Origin: JACCTU01 sp963788055
Lineage (GTDB): Bacteria; Actinomycetota; Thermoleophilia; Gaiellales; Gaiellaceae
Direction of reading: 5' to 3'
Assembly (NCBI GenBank): GCA_963788055.1
Contig: CAWBFA010000002.1
Location: 496,001-560,000 of the forward strand
DNA: 64,000 bases
The first letter of the stretch is position 1; each line of letters opens with the position of its first letter. The notes beneath the pieces were generated by a model that searched no databases, was not told where the DNA came from, and saw only the letters and a program-made list of their open reading frames with translations. Shown here piece after piece: positions 48,038-55,867 of the stretch. Position numbers and translations under genes: made by a program.

Positions 48038-49270
48038 TCAGCTCTGCTCGAGCGCCGCTTGCCCCGGCACACGCCGCTCCCGCAGGCCCGCCGCCGCGAA
48101 CGCTGTACCGCACAGCGTGTTCGCCGCGAGCACAACGGCGAGCACCGCTTTCAACCCGTAGACGCCGAGCGCCGGGCCTGCAGCCAGCGCGCCGAGCGGC
48201 GAGAGGATCATCGCGACCGTCACGGCGGCCGTGTGCACGGCCGGTCGAAGCCGCGGCGGTGTGCGCATCGTCCGCGTCGTGACGACGACGGAGTTCAGGA
48301 TCGGGAAGAAGAGACCGACCGCGGCACCGGCAGCGGCGAGCGCCGGCCAGGGCAGGTCGGGGAACAAGAGCCAGAGCGCGACGGTCTGACCGGCTGAGGC
48401 GGAGGTCGCGAGCAGGAGCCCGTCGACCCGGCCGATGATCCGCAACGACGCGAGAGCGCCGGCGACCGAGCCGAGACCGAACGCTGCGAAGACGTAGCCG
48501 AGCACCTCGGGCCGGTCGCCGTAGCGCTCGAGCACGAGAACGGGGAGCACGACACCGAGCGCGCTCCACACGACGTTGATCCCCGTGATCGAGAGCATCC
48601 ACGCGCGAAGCAGTCGGTCGCGGAAGAGGAAGCGGACGCCGTCGAGCACGCCGCGCGGCTCGTTCGAGTCGTCGGGTGCGGCCTCCGCGGGTCGAACCCA
48701 GATGCCGAGGAGCACGAAGGAGACGGCGTAGCTGGCGGCGTCGATGTAGAGGACGTTCGTCTCGCCGAGCACCGCGATCAGGATGCCGCCGAGCGCTGGA
48801 CCGGCGACCGACGAGATCGCGAGCCCCGCCTGCAGGAGCGACTGCGTCTCCCCCACTCGCGTCGCGTCCTCGCCGACGAGCTCCGGAACGATCACGCGCT
48901 GCGCGCTCGCGTGCGGGACCATGAAGATCCCGACGAGGAAGACGAGCCCGACGAGGCCCGCAAACGAGAGCATCCCCATCAGGTGCAGCGTCGGGATCGC
49001 GGCGAGCAGGATCGAGCGGGACGCGTCGCAGATCAACATCGTGCGGCGAGCGCCGATCCGCGCCGTGACCGCGCCGCTCGCGAGGCCGAAGAACGCGACC
49101 GGCAGCATCTCGGCCGCCACGACCACAGACATGCGCGCCGGCGAGCCGGTCGTGATCAGCACGAACCACGGCAGCACGATGTAGGTCATCTGCGAGCCGG
49201 CCATCGAGATCGTCTCGGCGGAGACGAGCGCACGGACGCCGCGGTGGCGGAGGAGGCTGGAGCGCGTCAC
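48038..49270 (-). CDS. MFS exporter (MFS_3/enterobactin-exporter-like), third of three
   Basis: 410-residue major facilitator with 12 membrane segments. N-terminal SLLRHRGVRALVSAETISMA and MTYIVLPWFVLITTGSPARM match its neighbours; IGARRTMLICDASRSILLAA is the loop 2-3 motif A region and VPELVGEDATRVGETQSLLQ the central segment. GTG 49270 overlaps the stop of the upstream MFS gene (GTGA), so an 18-residue in-frame extension is rejected. Last gene of a six-gene operon. Likely a drug or metabolite proton antiporter; substrate unknown. Confidence 0.88.
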   Translation of the reverse strand: MTRSSLLRHRGVRALVSAETISMAGSQMTYIVLPWFVLITTGSPARMSVVVAAEMLPVAFFGLASGAVTARIGARRTMLICDASRSILLAAIPTLHLMGMLSFAGLVGLVFLVGIFMVPHASAQRVIVPELVGEDATRVGETQSLLQAGLAISSVAGPALGGILIAVLGETNVLYIDAASYAVSFVLLGIWVRPAEAAPDDSNEPRGVLDGVRFLFRDRLLRAWMLSITGINVVWSALGVVLPVLVLERYGDRPEVLGYVFAAFGLGSVAGALASLRIIGRVDGLLLATSASAGQTVALWLLFPDLPWPALAAAGAAVGLFFPILNSVVVTTRTMRTPPRLRPAVHTAAVTVAMILSPLGALAAGPALGVYGLKAVLAVVLAANTLCGTAFAAAGLRERRVPGQAALEQS

Positions 49271-50521
49271 GTCTCGAGCACCGGCTGAGGTCCGACCGAG
49301 GCTCGATAGCGAAGTCCGGTCCACGCGAACAGCAACACGGCTGCGGTGTCGATCGCGATCAACGCCGCGAGGGTCGAGTCGACCCCGAAGTGCTCGAGCG
49401 CCGGGCCTGTGCCGATGAGCCCGATCGGCCCGAGCACCATCGTGGCCGCGATCACAGCCGACCAGAGCTTCGTGCGGAGCGCCCGAGGCGTGCGAAGCAG
49501 CACGATCGTGTACAGCGGTGCGTTCACGAGCCCGTTCGCGAGCCCCGCGAACGCCATCGCCGCAACGAGAACGACCGGCGGAACGTGGAAGACGAAGAGC
49601 CAGAGGGGCAGCGCCATCCCGATCTCACCCAGGCTGACCAGCAGCATCCGGTCGACCGAGTCGGCGAGTCGAAAGGAGATCACGCTCCCGAGGACCGCTC
49701 CGATTCCGAAGCCGGCGAAGATCCAGCCCACGATCTCCGGCTCGTTCCCGAATCGCTCGAGCACCAGCACCGGCGTCGCCGCGAAGAGCGACAGCCAGAT
49801 CACGTCCCCGAGGATGATCGCCGACGACCAGCCGCGAAGCAGCGGGTCGTGGAAGAGGAAGCGGAAGCCCGCGGCGAGCCCCTTGTCGAGCCGGACCGTC
49901 GTCTTGGGGAACCGCCTGCGGCCTGGGCACGAGGAGCGCGACGATCAGGAACGCAATCGCGAACGTCGCCGCGTCGATGAACAGCACTTCGGTGGCACCG
50001 AAGACGCCGATCAGCACGCCGGCGAGCGGTGGGCCGAGGATGCTCGTCAGCCGGTTCGCGATCTGGAGCAGCGCGTTCGCCTGAGAGAGACGCGCCTCGT
50101 CCTCGCCCACGAGCTCCGGCACGAGCACGGTCTTTGAGGCGAAGGAAGGTGTGGCCAGGAACCCGACCGAGGCGACGAGAGCCAGCAGGACCGGGAAGGA
50201 CAGGAGTCCCGCGAGATGCAGGACGGGAATCGCCGCCATCAACGGTGCGCGCAGCGCGTCAGTGACGAGCATCGTGTTCCGCGGGCCGAGCCTGGTTGCC
50301 AGCTCGCCGCCGAGGAAGCCCCCGGCCGCGACGGCGAGCGCCTCCACCGCGAGGACCACCGTCATGCGCGTCGGCGAACCCGAGGTCGTCAGCACGAACC
50401 ACGGGAGCGCGACCCACGTCATCTGCGAGCCGGTCAGCGAGACGATCTCGCGGGCGAGCAGGCCGACGAGACCACGGTTTCGCAGCAGGTCACGCCTGCG
50501 TACGGCCGGAGCGGTCGTCAC
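49267..50521 (-). pseudogene. MFS exporter, second of three, one frameshift
   Basis: Close paralogue of the downstream exporter. From GTG 50521: LVGLLAREIVSLTGSQMTWV, ALPWFVLTTSGSPTRMTVVL, LGPRNTMLVTDALRAPLMAA and VPELVGEDEARLSQANALLQ. Near 49912-49922 one extra base (GGC GGT region) breaks the frame after ALLVPRPQ; the protein resumes as RFPKTTVRLDKGLAAGFRFL and continues to the stop at 49267. Corrected length 417 residues, matching 410 and 421 for its neighbours. Start and stop both overlap neighbours, so the operon is otherwise intact. Confidence 0.85.
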
Positions 50522-51783
50522 GCCGCCGCAGGCTCCGGCTCGGCGTCCATCTGCCGGAACGTCCGGTTGAAGACGCCGGCGGACGTCACGGCGAGGTAAC
50601 AGACGCCGATTCCGAACAACGTCGCCGAGACGCCGAAGCGCTCGACGGCCAGGCCACCGATCACTGCACCCGCGGGGATCGCGAGGTACGCCCCGGCGAC
50701 CGTCGCGCCGAGAACGCGCCCCCGCATGTGCGCCGGCACGCGCTCGTAGACGACGGTCTGGAGCACGGGGTTCAGCGGCCCCGACGCGAGCCCCCACACG
50801 GCCATGAGAACCAGCGTGACCGGGAGCGACGGGAGCAGCGCAAGCGCCAGGTACGGCAGCGCTGCAAGCAAGAACGAGAAGACGAACGTCTGGCGACGCG
50901 GCAGCCGATGCCCGACGGCGCTGTAGGCAAGCGAGCCGAGCAGCGCCGCGCCTCCGTAGACACCGAGCATCACGCCGAGGTAGACAGCGCTCCCGAACGC
51001 CTCCATGGCGAACACCGAGAAGATGACCGGGAACGGTGCGTCGAGGAAGTTCGTGATGAACACGATCAGCACGATCATCCGGATCAGCGGGTCTCGCGCG
51101 ACGAAGCGGGCTCCGGTCAGCAGTTCGGACAGATACCGCCCGGGTGCCGGCGCATCCGGGTGCGGCGCCAGCACCGGGACGTAGCGCGCGACGAGCAGCG
51201 CGGAGACGGCGAACGACGCGGCGTTCAGCCAGAGGACGTCCGTTGCGCCGAATGCCGAAACGAGGAGCCCCGCGATCGGAGCGCCCACGAGAAACGAGCC
51301 CTGCCGGATCGCGCCGTTGATACCCGTCGCGCGCTCCAGCCTCGTCCCGCTGAGGGCGACGAGGTCGGGGAGCAGCGAGCGTCGCGCCGTCGCTCCGGGT
51401 GCGTCGAACAGCGCGCCGAGGAAAACGAGGACGAAGAGCTGCCAGAGCTCGACTCCGACGGTCGCGTGAAGCAGGGGGATCAGGGCGACGGTGACGCCGC
51501 TGGCGACGTCGGCCATCACGCTCGTGCGGCGGAACCCCAGCCTGTCGACGATCGCTCCTCCGAAGAACGTGGCGAGCACGGTAGGCGCGAACGTCAGGGC
51601 GGCCACGAGGCCTGTCAACGTCGCGCTCCCCGTCCTCTCCAGGACGAACCACGGGATCGCGACGAACCCCATCGCGTTCCCGGTGAGCGAGATCGCGTCG
51701 GCGACCAGCAGCGCGACGAGCGGCAGACGCGGTCCCCGGGGAGGCGGCGCGGCTCGCTCCTCAGGCGGGCCGTCGAGAGTCAT
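50518..51783 (-). CDS. MFS exporter, first of three
   Basis: 421-residue major facilitator protein. N-terminus is hydrophilic and Pro-rich, then PLVALLVADAISLTGNAMGF, AIPWFVLERTGSATLTGLVA and VDRLGFRRTSVMADVASGVT (motif A area). It is more distant from the other two copies but has the same length and order of motifs. ATG 51783 is 4 nt after the DUF4097 stop. Probable efflux pump of the enterobactin-exporter/macrolide type; substrate unknown. Confidence 0.88.
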   Translation of the reverse strand: MTLDGPPEERAAPPPRGPRLPLVALLVADAISLTGNAMGFVAIPWFVLERTGSATLTGLVAALTFAPTVLATFFGGAIVDRLGFRRTSVMADVASGVTVALIPLLHATVGVELWQLFVLVFLGALFDAPGATARRSLLPDLVALSGTRLERATGINGAIRQGSFLVGAPIAGLLVSAFGATDVLWLNAASFAVSALLVARYVPVLAPHPDAPAPGRYLSELLTGARFVARDPLIRMIVLIVFITNFLDAPFPVIFSVFAMEAFGSAVYLGVMLGVYGGAALLGSLAYSAVGHRLPRRQTFVFSFLLAALPYLALALLPSLPVTLVLMAVWGLASGPLNPVLQTVVYERVPAHMRGRVLGATVAGAYLAIPAGAVIGGLAVERFGVSATLFGIGVCYLAVTSAGVFNRTFRQMDAEPEPAAA

Positions 51784-51787
51784 TCGC

Positions 51788-52624
51788 CTAGGCGCGGACG
51801 ATCCGGATGTCGCCGGACATGGCCGTCGCCTTCAGTTCGACGAGCGGGCCCTCGCCGTCGTCGCCGGCGTCCGAGTCGAGATCCGACTGGGCGCTGCCCG
51901 TGACGGTCTTGACGTCCATCCAGACGCGCGAGCCGCGCCGGACGCCGACGACCATGTCGCCGGAGACGGACTTGAGCGCGACCTTGCCCTCCGCGACCGA
52001 GCCGACGTGCAGGTCGCCCGAAGCACTCGTGACGGCGACGTCGTGCCCGACCTCGGCGAGGCTCACGTCGCCCGCCGCGGTCTTGACCTCCGCACTGCCG
52101 CCTACGGGTCCCGCGCGAAGGTCGCCCGCGGCGGTCTGGACCTTGAGCGAGCCGCCGACGCGCTCGATCTCGACATCGCCGCTGGCGACCTTGATCTGGG
52201 CGTCGCGCTCGACCTCGCCGATCGCGATGTCACCCGATCCGGTCTTCGTCTCGATCTCGCCGAAGCGGCCGTTCGCGCGGAGGTCCGCGGCGCCCGTCGC
52301 GACGGTCAGGTTCGTGCCGTGCGGCGCGACGACGCGGACGTGAACCTTGTCGCGCCGGCCGGAGAAGGAGATCGCGACCTTGATTCGCCGGTCGCTCCCC
52401 CACGCGAAGTCGTCCGGGTCGGAGTCGATCACGAGCTCGTCGCGGTCGCCGTGGTCGTCGAGCCTGATCACGGTCTCCTCGATCTGCCGCCGCGCACGGT
52501 CGGTGTCGGCCGTCATCGTGACGGTCGTCTCCTGCACGTCGGCCGTCTCGACCTCGACGTCGCCCCGCGGCAGCTTCACGTTGACGGCGAGCTGCCGCGG
52601 AGTCGGGAAGGTTTCGCTCCTCAT
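51788..52624 (-). CDS. DUF4097 beta-helix repeat protein
   Basis: 278-residue protein made of short parallel-beta repeats, each carrying a GD or SGD turn: GSGDIAIGEV, ASGDVEIERV, AAGDLRAGPV, AAGDVSLAEV, ASGDLHVGSV, VSGDMVVGVR and MSGDIRIVRA. This is the DUF4097/LiaG-like fold, often tied to envelope-stress loci. No signal peptide is seen, so it may be cytoplasmic. ATG overlaps the stop of the 34-residue gene. It precedes three MFS exporters. Confidence 0.85.
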   Translation of the reverse strand: MRSETFPTPRQLAVNVKLPRGDVEVETADVQETTVTMTADTDRARRQIEETVIRLDDHGDRDELVIDSDPDDFAWGSDRRIKVAISFSGRRDKVHVRVVAPHGTNLTVATGAADLRANGRFGEIETKTGSGDIAIGEVERDAQIKVASGDVEIERVGGSLKVQTAAGDLRAGPVGGSAEVKTAAGDVSLAEVGHDVAVTSASGDLHVGSVAEGKVALKSVSGDMVVGVRRGSRVWMDVKTVTGSAQSDLDSDAGDDGEGPLVELKATAMSGDIRIVRA

Positions 52625-52725
52625 TTGGCGGCCTTCGGGCGCTTCGGCCTCGGCGGACGGCGGTCGACCTTCATGTCCCCGTGCTTCATGTAGTCGACGT
52701 AGTTGATCGGGACGATGGACAACAT
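52621..52725 (-). CDS. 34-residue microprotein
   Basis: Reads MLSIVPINYVDYMKHGDMKV followed by DRRPPRPKRPKAAK. A strong GAGAGGAG Shine-Dalgarno is 6 nt before the ATG at 52725, and the TGA overlaps the DUF4097 ATG (ATGA). It starts 11 nt after the RHH gene ends. The Tyr/Met-rich head and Pro/Lys/Arg-rich tail show no known family. Could be a coupling leader peptide or a small binding protein. Too short for standard ORF calling. Confidence 0.6.
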   Translation of the reverse strand: MLSIVPINYVDYMKHGDMKVDRRPPRPKRPKAAK

Positions 52726-52736
52726 CTCGACTCCTC

Positions 52737-53195
52737 TCAGCTCTTGGCGAACCCGGTCAGGCGGCTCCCCACGCGGGGGCCGCGGACGGGCGCCGATACC
52801 TCGCGCGCGAGTGCGCGCACGAGCCAGGCGTTGACGGAGACCCCTTCGCGTGACGCGGCGGCCTCGATGCCGGCTTTCAGCCCCTCGGGCAGGCGCAGGG
52901 TGATCCGGGCGGACGCCTCGTCCTCGCCGGAAGGCGGAGCGGCAGGCTGCGGCTGCTCCTCGACGTAGACGAACGCCGGATCCTGGCCGCTCATCCGGAC
53001 CTCGACGTGCCCCTCGGGCAGTTGCGCCGAGATCTCGACGGCGACCTCGCCCAGTGCCTCCAGCAGGCGCATCCCGGCCGAGCCGCGAATCGCCTGGCTC
53101 AGGCGGGAAGCGGCCTGCGCGACCGAGTCGTCGCCGACGGCGGCGATCCGGTCCAGATCGGCCTCGAGCGATTCGAGGAACTGTGCCATCTCCAT
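52737..53195 (-). CDS. Ribbon-helix-helix (HicB/Arc-like) DNA-binding protein
   Basis: 152-residue protein. Residues 1-75 form an alpha-helical domain with EISAQLPEGHVEVRMSG; residues 105-140 match a ribbon-helix-helix domain: ARITLRLPEGLKAGIEAAAS then VSVNAWLVRALAREV. Similar proteins are annotated as HicB-family antitoxins, but no HicA-type toxin is adjacent. It heads the microprotein-DUF4097-MFS operon and likely regulates it. ATG 53195 is predicted to be the first transcribed codon. Confidence 0.75.
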   Translation of the reverse strand: MEMAQFLESLEADLDRIAAVGDDSVAQAASRLSQAIRGSAGMRLLEALGEVAVEISAQLPEGHVEVRMSGQDPAFVYVEEQPQPAAPPSGEDEASARITLRLPEGLKAGIEAAASREGVSVNAWLVRALAREVSAPVRGPRVGSRLTGFAKS

Positions 53196-53201
53196 GACGT
53201 C

Positions 53202-53230
53202 ATTCTGACATCACTTATGGCGTCTGTCAA
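53202..53230 (-). promoter_or_regulatory. Promoter of the RHH-DUF4097-MFS operon
   Basis: TTGACA (53225-53230) and CAGAAT (53202-53207) on the minus strand are 17 nt apart, and the ATG at 53195 starts 7 nt after the -10, so the transcript should be leaderless. Inverted repeats TGACA-N14-TGTCA (53206-53229) and GTGCCA-N14-TGGCAC (53231-53256), plus ATGACGTCAT at the start codon, could be operators for the RHH protein. Confidence 0.55.
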
Positions 53231-53434
53231 GTGCCATTCCGCAGTCGCAGTGGCACAGTCGATTTCCGCTTCACATTGAGGCAATGCGAACATGCGCTCA
53301 CCCTGCCGCGGCGCGCGCTCGCCGAGGTCCTGTCAGGCTCGGGGCAGGAGCGGAAGCACGCGCGCTGTGTCTTCGAGAGGCAAGGCGTCGTCGTCGACGC
53401 CGAACGCCTTCGCTCGTCACTCGCCGAGCTCTGA
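53231..53434 (+). CDS. Doubtful small ORF in the RHH upstream region
   Basis: 67-codon frame from GTG 53231, overlapping the convergent transglycosylase gene by 18 bases. The C-terminal part (LTLPRRALAEVLSGSGQERK, ARCVFERQGVVVDAERLRSS) looks faintly protein-like, but there is no Shine-Dalgarno or -10 box at the usual spacing, and the start lies inside the inverted repeats of the opposite promoter. It occupies the 220-bp gap, which otherwise holds nothing I recognise. Confidence 0.2.
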   Translation: MPFRSRSGTVDFRFTLRQCEHALTLPRRALAEVLSGSGQERKHARCVFERQGVVVDAERLRSSLAEL

Positions 53435-53938
53435 CGCGTACGCCTCGCGGTAGATCCCGCGCAGCTCGAGCACGCGGTCGACGTAGTGCCGCGTCTCGGG
53501 ATACATCACACCGCGGTCGACGTTACCCTGACCTCCGTTGTACGCGGCCAGGGCCTGCTCCTCGGTCCCATACTTGTCGAGCAGGTGCCGGAGGTACCAG
53601 GAGCCGTAGCGGACGTTGATCTCGGGGTCGTCGAGGTCCTCGACCCGGAACTCGGAGCCCCCCGTGCGGGCTGCAATCCCTTTCGCGGTCTCGGGTAGGA
53701 GCTGCATCAACCCGACCGCGCCGGACTTCGAGCGCGCGTCCGCTCGGAACTTGGACTCCTGATAGATGACGGCAGCCACGAGCGCCGGGTCGAGCCGATA
53801 GTTCTCCGCGTGTCCACGGACGATGTGCTCGTAGCGCAGCGGGTACCGCGCCCTCAGATACCAGTCGGGCTCGCTGACGAAGACCACGGCACCGGCGATC
53901 CCGGCCACGAGGAGCAGGAGCGTGACGAGCCTGGTCAC
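53417..53938 (-). CDS. Membrane-anchored lytic transglycosylase (SLT domain)
   Basis: 173-residue peptidoglycan-cleaving enzyme. An N-terminal helix (LVTLLLLVAGIAGAVVFVSE) anchors or exports it. The GH23 SLT domain has the catalytic Glu in VIYQESKFRADARS, then GAVGLMQLLPETAKGIA, LDDPEINVRYGSWYLRHLLD and LAAYNGGQGNV. GTG start overlaps the coaE stop by 4 bases, so it is third in the rpsA-coaE operon. Probably acts in cell-wall turnover. Confidence 0.9.
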   Translation of the reverse strand: MTRLVTLLLLVAGIAGAVVFVSEPDWYLRARYPLRYEHIVRGHAENYRLDPALVAAVIYQESKFRADARSKSGAVGLMQLLPETAKGIAARTGGSEFRVEDLDDPEINVRYGSWYLRHLLDKYGTEEQALAAYNGGQGNVDRGVMYPETRHYVDRVLELRGIYREAYASELGE

Positions 53939-54492
53939 GGGGCCAGACGCTGCATGACGGCTCGGACGAACGCGTCGAGATCGTCGAGGGAGCCGTCGTT
54001 CACGTAGACGAAATCGGCCTTGCCGGCCTTCTCCTCGTCGGAGAGCAGCCGGCCCTGGCGCTCCGCGACGTCCGCCACCTTCGTTCGCGCGCGACGGGTC
54101 TCCTCCGGCGCGGTGATCACCACGACGGCGTCGAAGCGCGACTCTCCCCCGGTCTCGTAGAGCAGCGGCACCTCGAAGACCGCGAGCGGTGCAGTCTGCT
54201 CTTCTCGCCAGCGCGCCTGCTCGGCGACCACCCGCGGATGCAGGAGCGACTCCAGCCAGAGCAGCTCGCCTCGGTCGGCGAAGACGATCTCGCCGACACG
54301 TCTTCGGTCGATCTCTTCGCCGGAGAGCACTTCATCTCCCCAGCGCTCGACGAGAGCCTGCCGCACCTCTGGATCTGCGTAGAGCCGGTGGACGATCTCG
54401 TCGGCGCTCGCAGTCGCGGCGCCGCGGCGGGCGAACGCGCGCAGCGCTTCGCTCTTCCCGGCGCCGATGCCGCCGGTGATCGCGACGTTAAG
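53935..54492 (-). CDS. coaE: Dephospho-CoA kinase
   Basis: About 185 residues; final step of coenzyme A synthesis. P-loop VAITGGIGAGKSEALRAFAR at the very N-terminus, SADEIVHRLYADPEVRQALV, LHPRVVAEQARW and VVVITAPEETRRART match the family. The expected start codon just before AACGTCGCG is CTT, not ATG/GTG/TTG; the nearest rare candidate is ATT at 54501. The upstream frame runs through the rpsA tail repeats. Either a rare start or a sequence change at the rpsA/coaE junction is likely; a normal ATGA overlap may have been lost. Start therefore approximate. Confidence 0.88.
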   Translation of the reverse strand, partial: LNVAITGGIGAGKSEALRAFARRGAATASADEIVHRLYADPEVRQALVERWGDEVLSGEEIDRRRVGEIVFADRGELLWLESLLHPRVVAEQARWREEQTAPLAVFEVPLLYETGGESRFDAVVVITAPEETRRARTKVADVAERQGRLLSDEEKAGKADFVYVNDGSLDDLDAFVRAVMQRLAP

Positions 54493-55789
54493 AGGCGGAA
54501 TCGTTCGCGGCGGAATCGTTCGCGGCGGGATCGTCCGCGCCGGACGCTTCCGGCGCGGCAGGCGCCTCGGCCGGCTGCTCGTCGCCCGGCTCCGCTTCGC
54601 CCAGCTCGTACTCCGACGATGTGGTGGGCGCTTCGGTGAAGACCTCGTCCGACAAGCCAAGGTCCGGCGCTTCCGACACCGTGCCGTCCTCGCCGACGCG
54701 CTTGAGCGAGAGCGAGAGCCGGCGGCGCTCGCCGTCGACTTCAAGGATCAACACCTTGACCGAGTCGCCCTGCGACACGACCTCGCGCGGATTCTCGACG
54801 TGGTGCTGTGCGAGCTCGGAGATGTGGACGAGGCCCTCGACGCCGGGGAGGATCTCGACGAACGCGCCGAACGTGACGACCTTCGTCACCTTGCCGTCGA
54901 CGACGTCGCCCTCCTTGTGCTGCTCGAGCACCTGCTGCCAGGGGTCGCTCTGGGTCTGCTTGAGACCGAGCGAGATGCGCTGGCGGTCGCGGTCGATGTC
55001 GAGCACCTTGACCTTGACGGTCTGGCCGATCTCGAGCATCTCCGAGGGGTGGTTGACGTGCGACCACGAGAGCTCGGAGATGTGGATCAGACCGTCCATG
55101 CCGTCGAGGTCGACGAACGCGCCGAAGTCGACGATGTTCGAGATCTGACCCTCGACGACGTCGCCGGGCTGCAGCCGGTCGAGGATCTGCTGGCGCTGTT
55201 CCTTGCGCTCGTCCTCGAGCACCGCACGGCGCGAGAGCACGACGTTGTTGCGCGAGCGGTTGAGCTCGATCACCTTCGCACGGAGCTCGGTGCCCATGAA
55301 CTCGTCGAGGTCCTGGACGCGCCGGATGTCCACGAGCGACGCAGGCAGGAAGCCGCGCACGCCGAGGTCGAGGATGAGGCCGCCCTTGACGACCTCGATC
55401 ACCCTGCCGACAACCGGTTCGCCGGACTCCGCGGCGCCCTCGATCTTCTTCCAGGCGAGCTCGAAGCGGGCGCGCTTCTTGGAGAGGATCAGGCGGCCCT
55501 CGGCGTCCTCCTTGGTCAGGACGAGCGCGTCGATCTCGTCGCCGAGGTTGACCTCGTCGGCGGGGTTCACCGACCGCCGGATCGACAACTCCGCGACCGG
55601 AATCACGCCCTCCGACTTGTACCCGATGTCCACGAGCACTTCGTCCTTGTCCACGCGAACCACGGTGCCGTGGACGACTTCCCCCTCGGTGATCGTGGGG
55701 AAGGTGGACTCGTAGTCGGGAATCAGCTCCCCGTCAGGCCCTTCGGTCCAGACCCCTTCTTCGAGATGTGGTTGTTCGGTGGTGCTCAT
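54488..55789 (-). CDS. rpsA: 30S ribosomal protein S1
   Basis: 433-residue RNA-binding ribosomal protein with four S1 domains: GEVVHGTVVRVDKDEVLVDI, GEPVVGRVIEVVKGGLILDL, GDVVEGQISNIVDFGAFVDL and GDVVDGKVTKVVTFGAFVEI. The tail after about residue 385 is acidic, Ala/Pro-rich and repeats AAND. ATG at 55789 is chosen over the upstream in-frame extension, which reads through a terminator. TATACT ends 9 nt before it. Stop TAA at the coaE junction. Confidence 0.95.
   Translation of the reverse strand: MSTTEQPHLEEGVWTEGPDGELIPDYESTFPTITEGEVVHGTVVRVDKDEVLVDIGYKSEGVIPVAELSIRRSVNPADEVNLGDEIDALVLTKEDAEGRLILSKKRARFELAWKKIEGAAESGEPVVGRVIEVVKGGLILDLGVRGFLPASLVDIRRVQDLDEFMGTELRAKVIELNRSRNNVVLSRRAVLEDERKEQRQQILDRLQPGDVVEGQISNIVDFGAFVDLDGMDGLIHISELSWSHVNHPSEMLEIGQTVKVKVLDIDRDRQRISLGLKQTQSDPWQQVLEQHKEGDVVDGKVTKVVTFGAFVEILPGVEGLVHISELAQHHVENPREVVSQGDSVKVLILEVDGERRRLSLSLKRVGEDGTVSEAPDLGLSDEVFTEAPTTSSEYELGEAEPGDEQPAEAPAAPEASGADDPAANDSAANDSAS
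54496..54540. repeat. 15-bp tandem repeat in the rpsA tail
   Basis: CGGAATCGTTCGCGG occurs twice in succession (54496-54510 and 54511-54525), followed by a diverged third copy CGGGATCGTCCGCGC (54526-54540). It encodes the AANDS/AADDP repeats of S1. Slippage here could change tail length without shifting frame. Confidence 0.8.
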
Positions 55790-55798
55790 GAGCGAGCC

Positions 55799-55804
55799 AG
55801 TATA
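55799..55804 (-). promoter_or_regulatory. -10 box for rpsA
   Basis: TATACT on the minus strand ends 9 nt before the rpsA ATG at 55789. It lies just downstream of the nucleotidase terminator hairpin, so rpsA-coaE-transglycosylase should be a separate transcript. Confidence 0.5.
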
Positions 55805-55816
55805 GCCCCAGAGATG

Positions 55817-55844
55817 CAGAGGGCCCGGTCGCCCGGGCCCTCTG
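55817..55844 (-). terminator. Terminator hairpin after 5'-nucleotidase gene
   Basis: Perfect 12-bp stem CAGAGGGCCCGG / CCGGGCCCTCTG (55817-55828 and 55833-55844, loop TCGC), 23 nt after the nucleotidase stop on the minus strand and before the rpsA promoter. No clear T tract. Confidence 0.65.
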
Positions 55845-55867
55845 TCCATCAGCTTTGCGAACGATTT

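Noticed and set aside
53231..53434. HicA-type toxin partner for the RHH protein
   Set aside because: The only frame in the gap lacks a start signal and shows no HicA double-stranded-RNA-binding pattern, so a toxin-antitoxin call is not supported.
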